The notes: generated by a model from the sequence alone, not told the origin. Numbered from the stretch's first letter, positions 1-8,900 are shown. The stretch: 18,281 bases of DNA from Rhodoferax sp. (GCA_029865675.1 JARXAU010000085.1:1-18281), one strand, 5' to 3'. Program-made: numbers and translations.

Positions 1-3
1 CCG

Positions 4-1263
4 CTAACGCTCTTTGCGCAAAAAGAAGTGTTCGATGGCGTGGCTCGCACGCTGGCGCGAGCTGGCGTCGGCGCCGTGCAGCTCGGCAAAGGCGCCGTGC
101 AGCATTTTTTGGGTCAGCCCTTTGGACAGGGCTTCTAGCACGGTGTCCACATCCTCGCCTTTGGCCAGCGCCTTGCGCGCACGCGCCAATTCGCCCGCTC
201 GCCAGGCGTCGGACTGGGCCTTGAGTTGCTGGATCAAGGGCACACTGCTGCGCTGGTCCACCCAGTGCATAAAGCTTTGCACCCCGGCGTCCACGATCGC
301 CTCGGCCTGTGCCACGGCCGCTTGGCGGCTGGCCTGGGCGGTTTGCACCACGCCAGCCAGATCGTCCACCGTGTACAAATACACATCTCCCAGGCGTTTG
401 ACCTCGGGCTCAATGTCGCGGGGCACCGCCAGGTCGACCATGAACATGGGTCGGCGTTTGCGTTTTTTCAGCGCCCGCTCTACCGCGCCCAGCCCGATGA
501 TGGGCAGGGTGCTGGCGGTGCAGCTGATCACCGCGTCAAACTCGTGCAGACGCTCGGGTAGGTCCGCCAAGTGCATGACTTCGGCGCCAAAACGCCCGGC
601 GAGCTTCTCGCCGCGCTCCAGAGTGCGGTTGGCAATCGTGAGGGACTTCGGTGTTTTGGCAGCAAAGTGGGTCGCACACAGGTCGATCATCTCGCCAGCG
701 CCCACAAAAAGGACTTTGACCTGCCCCAGGTCTTCAAACAACTGGCCCGCCAGGCGCACTGCGGCCGCCGCCATGCTGATGGAATGGGCGCCAATCTCAG
801 TAGAGCTGCGCACCTCTTTGGCTACCGCAAACGAGCGTTGGAACATTTGCGACAGCGTGCTGCCCAAAGCACCCGCAGCGTCTGCGGCGCGCACCGCGTC
901 TTTAAGCTGGCCCAAAATTTGCGGCTCGCCCAGCACCATGGAATCGAGCCCACTAGCCACTCTAAAGGCGTGGCGCGCGGCTTGGTCGTCGGTAAGACTG
1001 TAGGTGTGCGAACGCAGCGACTGCACCGACACGCCGCCCGACTTGGCCAGCCAGTCCAGCGTGTGTTCGAGGTGGGAAGCGTCGCCTGCGCAATAAATTT
1101 CGGTGCGGTTGCAGGTGGAGACAATGGCTGCCTCGGGCGCTTGCGGCAGGGACTGGCGCAGTCCTTGCAGGTGTGGCTCAATCATGTCCACGGCAAACGC
1201 AAACCGGCCGCGCAGGTCCAGCGGTGCGGTGGTGTGGTTGATTCCGAGTGCCCAGACTGCCAT
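4..1263 (-). CDS. hemA: Glutamyl-tRNA reductase (GluTR)
   Basis: Reduces glutamyl-tRNA(Glu) with NADPH to glutamate-1-semialdehyde, the first committed step of C5-pathway heme synthesis in the cytoplasm. The 419-residue length is normal for the family. The N-terminus MAVWALGINHTTAPLDLRGR is the conserved family start, and STCNRTEIY carries the catalytic Cys (about residue 51). GEPQILGQLKDA lies near residue 112. A Rossmann segment with VGAGEM and ANRT is followed by a helical C-terminal dimerisation domain. The ATG at 1263 is chosen because conserved sequence begins there; there is no Shine-Dalgarno before it, and a perfect TATAAT sits only 11 nt upstream. The gene diverges from a small membrane-protein gene. 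Identification is secure; the leader prediction is inference. Confidence 0.97.
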   Translation of the reverse strand: MAVWALGINHTTAPLDLRGRFAFAVDMIEPHLQGLRQSLPQAPEAAIVSTCNRTEIYCAGDASHLEHTLDWLAKSGGVSVQSLRSHTYSLTDDQAARHAFRVASGLDSMVLGEPQILGQLKDAVRAADAAGALGSTLSQMFQRSFAVAKEVRSSTEIGAHSISMAAAAVRLAGQLFEDLGQVKVLFVGAGEMIDLCATHFAAKTPKSLTIANRTLERGEKLAGRFGAEVMHLADLPERLHEFDAVISCTASTLPIIGLGAVERALKKRKRRPMFMVDLAVPRDIEPEVKRLGDVYLYTVDDLAGVVQTAQASRQAAVAQAEAIVDAGVQSFMHWVDQRSSVPLIQQLKAQSDAWRAGELARARKALAKGEDVDTVLEALSKGLTQKMLHGAFAELHGADASSRQRASHAIEHFFLRKER

Positions 1264-1274
1264 ATATCGCGCAG

Positions 1275-1280
1275 ATTATA
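1275..1280 (-). promoter_or_regulatory. -10 box (TATAAT) of hemA
   Basis: The minus strand reads TATAAT exactly, ending 11 nt before the hemA ATG, so transcription would start about 4-6 nt before the start codon. No convincing -35 hexamer is seen 16-18 bp upstream. The overlapping plus-strand hexamer TATAAA (1277-1282) could serve the divergent gene at 1307. Confidence 0.5.
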
Positions 1281-1306
1281 AAATTGTTCGCATTCCGAAA
1301 GCCTCC

Positions 1307-1585
1307 ATGGGCCCACTTGACCTGATCAACCACCTTCTCAACTTCGCGGCGCCCTCCGTGTTTGTAGGGGTTTTCACGGCGGTGTTGGCGCCTTGGGTGC
1401 TGCCCAAAGCCTCGCGGCGCAGCGCATTGCTGCTGCCTGCGCTGGTGAATTCAGGGGTCGGCCTCTGCGTTTTGGCGGCCGGACTCTGGTTTTTTGGCAA
1501 TGACGGCAAGATGGCCAGCTACCTGGCGCTGGTGCTGGCAGTCGCCGCCAGCCAGCTGGTGCTGATGCAGTTGCCCCGCCGATGA
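1307..1585 (+). CDS. Small inner-membrane protein, unknown function
   Basis: The encoded 92-residue protein is strongly hydrophobic, with about three predicted membrane helices (roughly residues 12-32, 40-62 and 68-88) and a basic end, PRR. I do not recognise a named family. It resembles the small conserved membrane proteins common in Burkholderiales, but I cannot give a function. The ATG at 1307 follows a weak purine stretch (GAAAG); the open frame continues upstream into the antisense of hemA, which is unlikely to be coding. It diverges from hemA, and its stop overlaps the next gene by four bases (ATGA), so it is probably co-translated with the acetyltransferase. Coding status is supported by the hydrophobic pattern and the overlap. 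Confidence 0.75.
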   Translation: MGPLDLINHLLNFAAPSVFVGVFTAVLAPWVLPKASRRSALLLPALVNSGVGLCVLAAGLWFFGNDGKMASYLALVLAVAASQLVLMQLPRR

Positions 1586-2103
1586 GCGCGGCAGCGCCAG
1601 GCGGCATGGCCATGGTTGCGGCAGGTGCCGAGCACCTGCCCGCGCTGCAAGCGCTGATCTTCGAGCATGGCGCCAATGTCTGGAACTACCTGCCCGAAGA
1701 CGGCATCCGCGAACACTTGGACGACATTGCCCAAGGCCGCGACTACGGCGTGCTGGCGCTGCAAGACGGACAACTTCTGGGCGCGGTGACTTTTGGCCTG
1801 AGCACCGACTTTGACCGATACCTGCCCCCGCAAGCACGCGGCACACCCCAGGGCTACGTGAGCGAAGCCGTGGTGCGGCGCGACTGGGTGGGCCAAGGTT
1901 TGGGCACGCAGCTGCTGCGCGAAGCGCTCGCTTCGCTTTCCAAAATAGGGGTGGCGTCGGTGTTTATCGACCGCCATGAAGAAAACCTGGCCTCAGCGGG
2001 CATGATGCGCCGCGCCGGATTTGTGGAGATTGACACCTATGCCGACCCCCGGCGCCACCCGCATGGCTCGGGGCGCACCACGGTGTGCTGCTACAAGCTG
2101 TAG
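1582..2103 (+). CDS. GNAT-family N-acetyltransferase
   Basis: Predicted acetyl-CoA-dependent N-acetyltransferase of the GNAT fold, cytoplasmic, substrate unknown. The 173-residue length is typical. The acetyl-CoA pyrophosphate-binding motif A is clear at about residues 100-108 (RDWVGQGLG, fitting R/Q-x-x-G-x-G/A), preceded by the strand GYVSEAVV. A motif-B-like helix follows (ENLASAGMMRRAGF, about 134-147), with the typical 'neighbour ages into F' pattern AGFVEID. The ATG at 1582 overlaps the stop of the preceding membrane-protein gene as ATGA, which supports this start and translational coupling. The gene ends 30 bp from the stop of the convergent S9 peptidase gene, and no clear terminator hairpin lies between. 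The family call is firm; the substrate cannot be told. Confidence 0.88.
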   Translation: MSAAAPGGMAMVAAGAEHLPALQALIFEHGANVWNYLPEDGIREHLDDIAQGRDYGVLALQDGQLLGAVTFGLSTDFDRYLPPQARGTPQGYVSEAVVRRDWVGQGLGTQLLREALASLSKIGVASVFIDRHEENLASAGMMRRAGFVEIDTYADPRRHPHGSGRTTVCCYKL

Positions 2104-2133
2104 GGACCAAAGCTCCACACGCCGACGCTGAGC

Positions 2134-4134
2134 CTAAAAAATCAGGCGGCCCAACTCAAAAAAGTCATAGCCTGCGCTGCGGCCCCCCAGGCATTGCGCC
2201 AGAAAGTCTTCGGTCTTGCGGTAGTAAGTGAGCCGGTCCGTCCAGCGGTAGAGGTTGTGGCCGGCCTTGGGAAGCAGCACAAAGTCCACCGGCTTGCCTG
2301 CTTTTTGCAGGGCCTCGACCATGCGGGTGGACTGATTCAATTGAACCCGCGCGTCTCTGGCGCCTTGCAAAATCAATACCGGGCCGCGCACCTGGTCGGC
2401 TTTGTACAGTGGTGACTTGTCGCGCATGCGTTGCAGGTCTTCGGGCTTGGCCGGGTCGCCCACATAGTCATGCCATTTGAACATTATTCCGTTGCTCCAG
2501 TAAGGGGGCGCGTCCGTGAGGAGTGAGGCAATATCAGACATACCAAACAGGCTGATGCCGCACGCAAATCGACCCGGTGTGTGCGTCATGCCGACCAAAC
2601 TCGCGTAGCCGCCATAGCTCCCGCCCATGATGGCGACTTTGGCGGGGTCGGTAATGCCTTGCTGCACCAGGTAGTCCACGCCATCGAGCAAGTCGGTGTG
2701 CATCTTGCCGGCAAATTCGCCTTTGGCGGCCTCTTCAAACGCTTTACCGTAGCCCGACGATCCCCGGTAGTTCACTTGCAGCACCGCGTAACCCCGGTTG
2801 GCAAGGAAAAAGGGCATCCCGTCGGAAGAGCCAAAGTCGCGCGCCCAGGGGCCGCCATGTACCAGCACTACGGTGGGCGCGTTGTTGATTTGCTGGCCTT
2901 TGGCGTCTATCGGAGTTGTTAAGTAGCCGTGCAGCGGTAGACCGTCGCGGGCTGCAAAGGCCAGCGGGAATTGTTTGGGCAGCGGGCTGATTGCGTGCAT
3001 GCGGCTGCTGCTCAATTCGCCCAGTGCCGTGCTGCGCTGGGTGGTGGCGTCTACCAGCAGGTGCCTGCCGCCTGCGCTGTCGCGTTCGACCACGATCAGT
3101 TGGTTTTCGTCGCGGCTGATGCTGACCACTTCAATACGGCTTGTACTTGGCCTGCGCAGTGTGTCGGCAAGCGCTTGCAGTTTCGGATCGAAAAATCGCC
3201 ACTCTTGTGCACCAGGTTCGAGTGTGAGGGCCATGGGCACATCCGTTTTTCGGCTGATGTAGACCTGCGATACGTCGACGCGCGGGTCGGCGAAAAACAC
3301 ACTTTCGTCGCCGCTCTGAAGGTCGAGTCGGACCAGGGCGATCTTGTCGCGCCCTCGGTTGGACAAGGCCCAGGCAAAGCGGTGGTCTTTGGACACGTGC
3401 AAGGGAATGGCGATTTCACCCAAGGGCACGCTAAAGGACTTTTTCCACTCGACCATGCTGCCGGATGCCCGAGCGATCTCAGCCACCCATTGGTTCTCGT
3501 CTTTGCGCGCGCGCGCCACCAGCTCACCCGCGCGGTCCGTCATCCAGAGTTGAACCGTGCCTGGATTTTCAGCAAGCAACTCCAAAGCGCCCGTGGCCGC
3601 AAGGTAGCGGTAGAGGTCAAACACCTTGGCGTCGCGTTGGTTGCTTTGAATCAGCAAATCGTCGCTGCCATCGATGGTGGAATGCAAAAACGACTTGGTG
3701 CCCGGAAAAGGGGTGAGGTTTTTCAAAACAATCGATTTTTCAAAGCTGTCGAGCTGCATGACCGCGCTGTTTTCGTCACCGTTGTGAACCTGCAGCAAGA
3801 TGTGGCGGCTGTCTTCTGCCCATCGGCCCAGCCATGCCAGCGCGTAACTGTGTACCGCTCCCGTCTCCAGGTTCTTCACAAACAAGCCTTGGTTCAAGCC
3901 CTTGCGCGCCGCCCACATCAATTGTTTGCCGTCGGGTGAAATTTGGTAGCCGCCGTTGCCGTCCCAGTCCGCCACATACATGCGGGCGGGCACCAAAGGG
4001 GGCAAAGCCACAGACGCTGGCGCACCTTGGGCGGTGGGCTGCGGGGCGCTTTGTGAGAGGGCGGGATGGGTAGGCGCGGTGCCGCAAGCGGCAAGCAATA
4101 GGCCGCTGGTCAGAAGTACAAGCAGTTTTTTCAT
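2134..4134 (-). CDS. S9-family (prolyl oligopeptidase-like) peptidase, predicted lipoprotein
   Basis: Predicted serine peptidase of the S9 acylaminoacyl/dipeptidyl-peptidase type, acting outside the cytoplasm and anchored to a membrane by lipid. The 666-residue protein begins MKKLLVLLTSGLLLAAC, a signal peptide with a lipobox LAAC (Cys17). Residues about 50-390 show the repeated beta-blade character of an S9 propeller; about 400-650 form an alpha/beta hydrolase domain. The catalytic triad is visible: Ser506 in GGSYGG, Asp594 in QGARDARVQ and His626 in KAGHNLYRW; HGGPWARD is near residue 425. The ATG at 4134 overlaps the TGA of the upstream HTH gene (ATGA), placing it last in a three-gene coupled operon with a DUF2975 membrane protein and an XRE regulator. 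Substrate (presumably peptides) is inferred from family. Confidence 0.92.
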   Translation of the reverse strand: MKKLLVLLTSGLLLAACGTAPTHPALSQSAPQPTAQGAPASVALPPLVPARMYVADWDGNGGYQISPDGKQLMWAARKGLNQGLFVKNLETGAVHSYALAWLGRWAEDSRHILLQVHNGDENSAVMQLDSFEKSIVLKNLTPFPGTKSFLHSTIDGSDDLLIQSNQRDAKVFDLYRYLAATGALELLAENPGTVQLWMTDRAGELVARARKDENQWVAEIARASGSMVEWKKSFSVPLGEIAIPLHVSKDHRFAWALSNRGRDKIALVRLDLQSGDESVFFADPRVDVSQVYISRKTDVPMALTLEPGAQEWRFFDPKLQALADTLRRPSTSRIEVVSISRDENQLIVVERDSAGGRHLLVDATTQRSTALGELSSSRMHAISPLPKQFPLAFAARDGLPLHGYLTTPIDAKGQQINNAPTVVLVHGGPWARDFGSSDGMPFFLANRGYAVLQVNYRGSSGYGKAFEEAAKGEFAGKMHTDLLDGVDYLVQQGITDPAKVAIMGGSYGGYASLVGMTHTPGRFACGISLFGMSDIASLLTDAPPYWSNGIMFKWHDYVGDPAKPEDLQRMRDKSPLYKADQVRGPVLILQGARDARVQLNQSTRMVEALQKAGKPVDFVLLPKAGHNLYRWTDRLTYYRKTEDFLAQCLGGRSAGYDFFELGRLIF

Positions 4135-4367
4135 GGTGGGTTGGACGCGCTGGGCGCCTCAGGCGGGTTGACAAATTCCAAAATATCGCCGGGCTGGCAC
4201 TGCAGCACGTCGCAAATGCGCTCCAAAGTCTCGAAACGCACGCCTTTGACCTTGCCGGACTTGAGCAGGGAGATGTTTTGCTCGGTAATGCCCACCAGCT
4301 CCGCCAGCTCGCGGGAGCGCATCTTGCGCTTGGCCAGCATCACGTCCAGGTTCACCACGATGGGCAT
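4131..4367 (-). CDS. XRE-family HTH transcriptional regulator (YozG-like)
   Basis: A 78-residue single-domain DNA-binding protein. The Cro/C1-type helix-turn-helix spans about residues 10-65: a first helix MLAKRKM, then SRELAELVGI-TEQNISLLKSG with the recognition helix around TEQNISLLK, and the end LQCQPGDILEFV that is characteristic of small regulators like Bacillus YozG. The start is taken at ATG 4367 (MPIVVNLDVM), because it overlaps the TAA of the upstream DUF2975 gene (TAATG) and fits the family; the open frame extends further upstream but only as antisense-like sequence. The HTH is followed by a short Pro/Ala/Ser tail. DUF2975 plus this HTH type is a recurrent pair in bacteria. It probably regulates its own operon; target sites are inferred (see the repeats at 4960-4992). 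Confidence 0.9.
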   Translation of the reverse strand: MPIVVNLDVMLAKRKMRSRELAELVGITEQNISLLKSGKVKGVRFETLERICDVLQCQPGDILEFVNPPEAPSASNPP

Positions 4368-4942
4368 TAGACAAAGCTCCGGTTTTCTTCGGCCAGTTCC
4401 ATCGTCCAGTTGAATAGGTAGGCGAACATGAGCAATGCCAAGCAAAACAGAATGGCCAAAAGGTCGACGTTGCGAAAGCTCCATTTCCAAAGCTGTTCTG
4501 TAGCTGGCAAGTGCATGGTGAGTAAAAAACTTTGCACCGGGCGCGACAGCTCGGTGAAAGTTTCGCAGGCAATGGCGTACCAGGCGCAAAGTGATATGTG
4601 CTTTGTCGCTTCGCGCAAACGATGGGGCAAGCTAAGGCAGCGCAAAAACTTCCAGCAATACACCACCGCCGCCAACAGCAGGAGCCACGCCAGCAGGTCC
4701 AGGGCCAACGCGCCGTAGCGCTGGGAAGCAGCCGTGGCCGACAGGTCTCGGTCCAAATAACTGGAAAAGTTGCGCTGGATTTTTTCAGCGTCCAGCCACC
4801 AGGTCAGGATGCGCCACAAAACCCAGCACGCATAGCCTGCGCTGACCGCCCGCAGCAGGTAGGCAAGCCGACGCAGTTTGCGAAGCGCAGGCGTTTGGGA
4901 TCTGTCTAAATCGCTGGATGCGACGGTACCGAAATAAGGCAT
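4367..4942 (-). CDS. DUF2975 four-helix membrane protein
   Basis: A 191-residue inner-membrane protein with four predicted transmembrane segments at about residues 26-50, 77-103, 115-142 and 157-180. The layout and the C-terminal signature WTMELAEENRSFV match DUF2975 proteins, which typically sit beside a small XRE-type HTH gene, exactly as here (TAATG overlap with the next gene). Function is not established. The pairing suggests the membrane protein may sense a signal or sequester the regulator, but that is inference. The ATG at 4942 gives the full first helix; no strong Shine-Dalgarno is visible. It is the first gene of a three-gene coupled unit ending in a lipoprotein peptidase and has its own TATAAT promoter upstream. 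Confidence 0.85.
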   Translation of the reverse strand: MPYFGTVASSDLDRSQTPALRKLRRLAYLLRAVSAGYACWVLWRILTWWLDAEKIQRNFSSYLDRDLSATAASQRYGALALDLLAWLLLLAAVVYCWKFLRCLSLPHRLREATKHISLCAWYAIACETFTELSRPVQSFLLTMHLPATEQLWKWSFRNVDLLAILFCLALLMFAYLFNWTMELAEENRSFV

Positions 4943-4959
4943 GGCAATACGGTAATGAG

Positions 4960-4992
4960 TTGCGATGCATTAATTATATACTGTTTTGCGAT
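4960..4992 (-). promoter_or_regulatory. Promoter of the DUF2975-HTH-peptidase operon with direct repeats
   Basis: The minus strand carries an exact TATAAT at 4973-4978, giving a predicted transcription start near 4966 and a leader of about 24 nt. Two identical copies of TTGCGAT (plus-strand reading) lie at 4960-4966 and 4986-4992, 26 bp apart, one on each side of the -10 box. Each is followed by ATTAAT (4969-4974 and 4998-5003). No good -35 hexamer is seen. The layout is what one would expect for operator half-sites of the HTH protein encoded downstream, but binding is inferred. Confidence 0.5.
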
Positions 4993-5022
4993 AAAAAATT
5001 AATCCCGGAAAATATTTTTGTT

Positions 5023-5832
5023 TCAGGCCGTGGGGCTGAAGATGTCCACCCGGTCCGTAATCACCCCGTCGGTGCCCAAGTCCAGCAGGCGCTGGGCCTC
5101 TTGGGGGTCATTCACGGTGTAGCTCAGCAAGCGAAACCCCGCCGCTTTGGCCAGGGCTACGGACTCTATGGCCCAAAGTTCATGGTTGCACACAATGGCC
5201 TGGCAGCCCAGCCGCGTGGCGTGCCCCAGCCACTGCGCCCAGCTTTGGCCGTCCAACGCATGGATCAACAGGCCGCGCGGCAGTTCGGGCTTCGCCGCGA
5301 AGGCGCCTTCTAGGGCGGCGATGTCAAACGAGGTGAGCAGCGGTGGTACTTCCACACCCTGCCACAGCCGCGCCGCGTGCTGCGCCACTACTTCGCCGGT
5401 AAGGCGCTCGGTGCCCACGGTCGGTTTGATCTCAATGTTGAGGAAATAGCCGTTGGCGATGCAAAAGCGGGCAACAGCCTCTAGCGTGGGCAGCGGCTCG
5501 CCCGCAAAAGTGGCGCTGTGCCAGCGCCCGGCGTCCAGCTGCGATAGCGTGTGCCAGGGGTGTTGGCCCGCCACCGGGTCGGCGCTGCGAGGCAGGGCAG
5601 ACAGGTCCACAGTGCGCGCCAGCGTGTCGTCGTGCAGCAAAAAGGGCACGCCGTCGCTGCTGAGTTTGATGTCGCACTCGAACATGCGGTAGCCATGGGA
5701 TGCGCCCAGGCGAAAGGCGGACAGGGTATTCTCGGGCGCCAGCGTGCCCGCGCCCCGGTGGGCGATCCAGCGGGGGTAGGGCCAGGGGGTGGGGTGGGCA
5801 GCCGCTTGGGCCGGGGAAGGTGCGGTTTTCAT
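5023..5832 (-). CDS. ugpQ: Glycerophosphodiester phosphodiesterase, cytoplasmic
   Basis: Hydrolyses glycerophosphodiesters (deacylated phospholipids) to glycerol-3-phosphate and an alcohol. The 269-residue protein is a GDPD-family TIM barrel. It shows HRGAGTLAPENT at about residues 25-36 (catalytic His25 and the PENT signature), FECDIKLSSDG with metal ligands Glu52 and Asp54, LLHDDTLARTV with the second catalytic His67, NIEIKPT mid-protein, and the ending DGVITDRVDIF. There is no signal peptide, which fits the cytoplasmic UgpQ type rather than periplasmic GlpQ. The ATG at 5832 (MKTAPSPAQA) is chosen because it precedes the conserved WPYPRWIAHRG by a short linker; an upstream in-frame ATG at 5910 would add 26 non-conserved-looking residues. 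No ugp transporter genes are adjacent here. Confidence 0.92.
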   Translation of the reverse strand: MKTAPSPAQAAAHPTPWPYPRWIAHRGAGTLAPENTLSAFRLGASHGYRMFECDIKLSSDGVPFLLHDDTLARTVDLSALPRSADPVAGQHPWHTLSQLDAGRWHSATFAGEPLPTLEAVARFCIANGYFLNIEIKPTVGTERLTGEVVAQHAARLWQGVEVPPLLTSFDIAALEGAFAAKPELPRGLLIHALDGQSWAQWLGHATRLGCQAIVCNHELWAIESVALAKAAGFRLLSYTVNDPQEAQRLLDLGTDGVITDRVDIFSPTA

Positions 5833-5977
5833 GCGGCTGAATTTAACTGCAAGCCTTGCGCGGTGGCCCGCCTCAGGCTTCGCCTCACGCGAGCCCCGTG
5901 AATGCTGCACTGCGGTACCATCCGCCGACTACCTTTGTGGCACCCACCCCACGGACGCGCCGCAACCAAACTGCCTG
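5833..5977. other. Divergent intergenic region between ugpQ and the FAD oxidoreductase gene
   Basis: This 145-bp spacer should contain both divergent promoters. I see no strong -35/-10 pair; TACCAT at 5916-5921 is a possible plus-strand -10. A direct repeat GCCTCA flanks CAGGCTTCGCC near 5870-5886, including a short AGGC-TTC-GCCT hairpin. Nothing here suggests a gene. Confidence 0.4.
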
Positions 5978-8900
5978 ATGAACGCCCCCACTTCCCTCGC
6001 CCATTTGCTGCCTTCGCTTCCCCCCGTTCACGCGGGCAATGAGCGCATCCGCGAAATTCCGTACAACTACACCTCGTTCTCTGACCGCGAGATCGTCATC
6101 CGCTTGCTGGGTCAAAAGGCCTGGGAAACCCTCAACGCCTTGCGCCAAGAGCGCCGCACCGGTCGCTCGGCGCGCATGTTGTACGAGGTGCTGGGCGACA
6201 TTTGGGTGGTGCAGCGCAACCCCTATTTGCAAGACGACCTTCTGGACAACCCCAAGCGCCGGGGCCAGTTGGTCGATGCGCTGAAGCACCGCCTGAGTGA
6301 AGTGGAAAAGCGCCGCACGCCCGACGCCGACGGTGAGCGCGACGCCATGGTGATGGAGTTGCTGGTGTCCGCCCGCAAGGCGGTGCATGGCTTTAACGCC
6401 GCGTTTGACGAAGTGGCCGCGCTGCGCAAAAAGTCCCAAAAGCTGCTCCACAAACTCACCGCCAAAGACAACGTCAAGTTTGACGGCCTCTCCCGCGTAA
6501 GCCATGTGACCGACGCCACCGACTGGCGCGTGGAATACCCGTTTGTGGTGCTCACGCCCGACTCAGAGGAAGAAATGGCCGGTCTGGTCAAGGGCTGTAT
6601 CGACTTGGGCCTGACCATCATTCCGCGCGGCGGCGGCACCTGCTACACCGTCGGCGGGATTCCGCTGACCTGGAAGAGCGACCTGTTCAACACCGAAAAG
6701 CTCGAAGCCATGACCGAAGTGGAGATGAGGCGTCTGCCTGGGCTGGACGTGGATGTCGCCACCGTCTGGTCCGAGGCCGGTGTGGTCACGCAGCGCGTCG
6801 CCGACGCCGCCGAGCGCGGCGGCTTTGTGTTTGCGGTGGACCCCACGTCTGCCGAGGCCAGCTGCATAGGCGGCAACATTGCCATGAACGCCGGGGGCAA
6901 AAAAGCCGTACTTTGGGGCACGGCGCTGGACAACCTGGCGAGCTGGCGCATGGTCACGCCCCAAGCCGAATGGCTGGAAGTGACCCGCTTGAACCACAAC
7001 ATGGGCAAGATCCATGACGCTGACGTGGCCAGCTTTGAGCTGCAGTATTACCAGGCCGACGGCAAAACCAAGTTGCGCACCGAGCGCTTGGACATTCCCG
7101 GCAAGACCTTTCGCAAAGAAGGCCTGGGCAAGGACGTAACCGACAAGTTCTTGAGCGGCCTGCCCGGCATTCAAAAAGAAGGCTGCGACGGCCTGATCAC
7201 GAGTGCGCGCTGGGTGCTGCACCGCATGCCAGCGCACACCCGCACCGTGGTGCTGGAGTTTTTTGGCCATGCGCGCGACGCGGTGCCCAGCATTGTGGAG
7301 ATCAAAGACTTCATGTTCGCCGAGCAAAAGCGCTCGGGCGTGGTGCTGGCCGGTTTGGAGCATCTGGACGACCGCTACTTGAAAGCCGTGGGTTACGCCA
7401 CCAAGTCCAAGCGCGGCGGCCTGCCAAAAATGGCGCTGTTTGGCGACATTGCCGGGGACGACGCCGATGCCGTGGCGCGCGCCACCTCGGAAGTGGTGCG
7501 CATTGCCAATTCGCGCAGCGGCGAGGGCTTTATCGCCATCAGCCCCGAGGCGCGCAAAAAGTTTTGGCTGGACCGCAAAAAGACGGCGGCGATTAGCAAA
7601 CATACCAACGCCTTCAAGATCAATGAGGACGTGGTGATCCCGCTGCCGCGCATGGCTGAATACACCGACGGCATTGAGCACATCAATATTGAGCTGAGCC
7701 TGCAAAACAAGCTGGCGCTGTGCGATGCCTTGCAGGAGTTTTTGGCCCAGGACAACCTGCCCATGGGCAGGGCGGACGACGCGATGGACATTCCCTCGCT
7801 CGAGCTGCTGCAAGCGCGCGTAGCCCAGGCTGTGGCGCTGGTGGCGGGCGTGCGCGCCCAGTGGCAAGGCTGGCTGGACCAGGTGAACACCGTGTTTGCC
7901 CAGCTGCAAGACCACAGCCTGCGCGCGAGCTGGAAGACGCAGTTGCGGGAGCCCTTGCAAGGCATCTTCACCGGCGGCGCCTTTGCCGCCATCCTGGCCG
8001 AGTGCACCGCCATTCACCAACGCGTGCTCAAGGGACGGGTCTGGGTAGCGCTGCACATGCACGCTGGTGACGGCAATGTGCACACCAACATCCCTGTCAA
8101 CAGCGACGACTACGACATGTTGCAAGCCGCCCACGGTGCGGTCCAACGCATCATGGCGCTGGCTCGCAGCCTGGACGGTGTGATTTCAGGGGAACACGGC
8201 ATTGGCATTACCAAGTTGGAGTTTTTGGGCGACGCCGAGTTGCAGCCGTTTACCGACTACAAGGCGCGCGTGGACCCTGAAGGGCGGTTTAACAAGGGCA
8301 AGCTGCTGCGCCAGCCTTCCATGGCGGTGCAAACCGCCGAACGCAGCGCTGGGACGCAATCGCATACCTACGCGGACCTGACAAACGCCTACACGCCTTC
8401 TTTTGGCCTGATGGGCCACGAGTCGCTCATCATGCAGCAGAGCGATATTGGCGCCATTGCGGACTCCATCAAAGACTGCCTGCGCTGTGGCAAGTGCAAG
8501 CCGGTGTGCGCCACCCATGTGCCGCGCGCCAATTTGCTCTATAGCCCGCGCGACAAGATTCTGGCCACCTCCTTGCTGGTGGAGGCCTTTTTGTACGAAG
8601 AGCAGACGCGCCGCGGCATCAGCATTCGCCACTGGGAAGAGTTTGAGGACGTGGCCGACCACTGCACCGTGTGCCATAAGTGCGCAAGCCCCTGCCCGGT
8701 AAAAATCGACTTTGGCGACGTGACCATGAATATGCGCAACCTGCTGCGCAAAATGGGCCAAAAGAGCTTTCGCCCTGGCAATGCAGCGGCCATGTTCTTT
8801 TTGAACGCCACCCACCCCGAGACCATCAAGATCGCCCGTGCGGCCATGGTGGGCGTGGGCTTTAAGGCGCAGCGCCTGGCCAACGACGTGTTGCGGGTGT

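Noticed and set aside
14..1003. Long plus-strand open frame opposite hemA
   Set aside because: It is antisense to a clearly conserved gene, has no recognisable domain, and its Arg/Ser/Ala-rich composition is typical of reverse frames in GC-rich DNA.
2104..2133. Search for a bidirectional terminator between the convergent acetyltransferase and peptidase genes
   Set aside because: Only 30 bp and no stable inverted repeat followed by T's on either strand.
4943..5022. AT-rich island considered as a mobile-element scar or attachment site
   Set aside because: No terminal repeats or target duplication; its contents are explained by a promoter with repeats.
5789..5977. Possible 63-residue N-terminal extension of the FAD oxidoreductase
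   Set aside because: The extension overlaps the start of ugpQ, looks non-conserved and Ala/Arg-rich, and the ATG at 5978 is followed directly by family-like sequence.
6563..8146. 527-codon minus-strand open frame opposite the FAD oxidoreductase gene
   Set aside because: His/Gln/Ala/Val-rich shadow of a gene with strong family motifs; no domain recognised.
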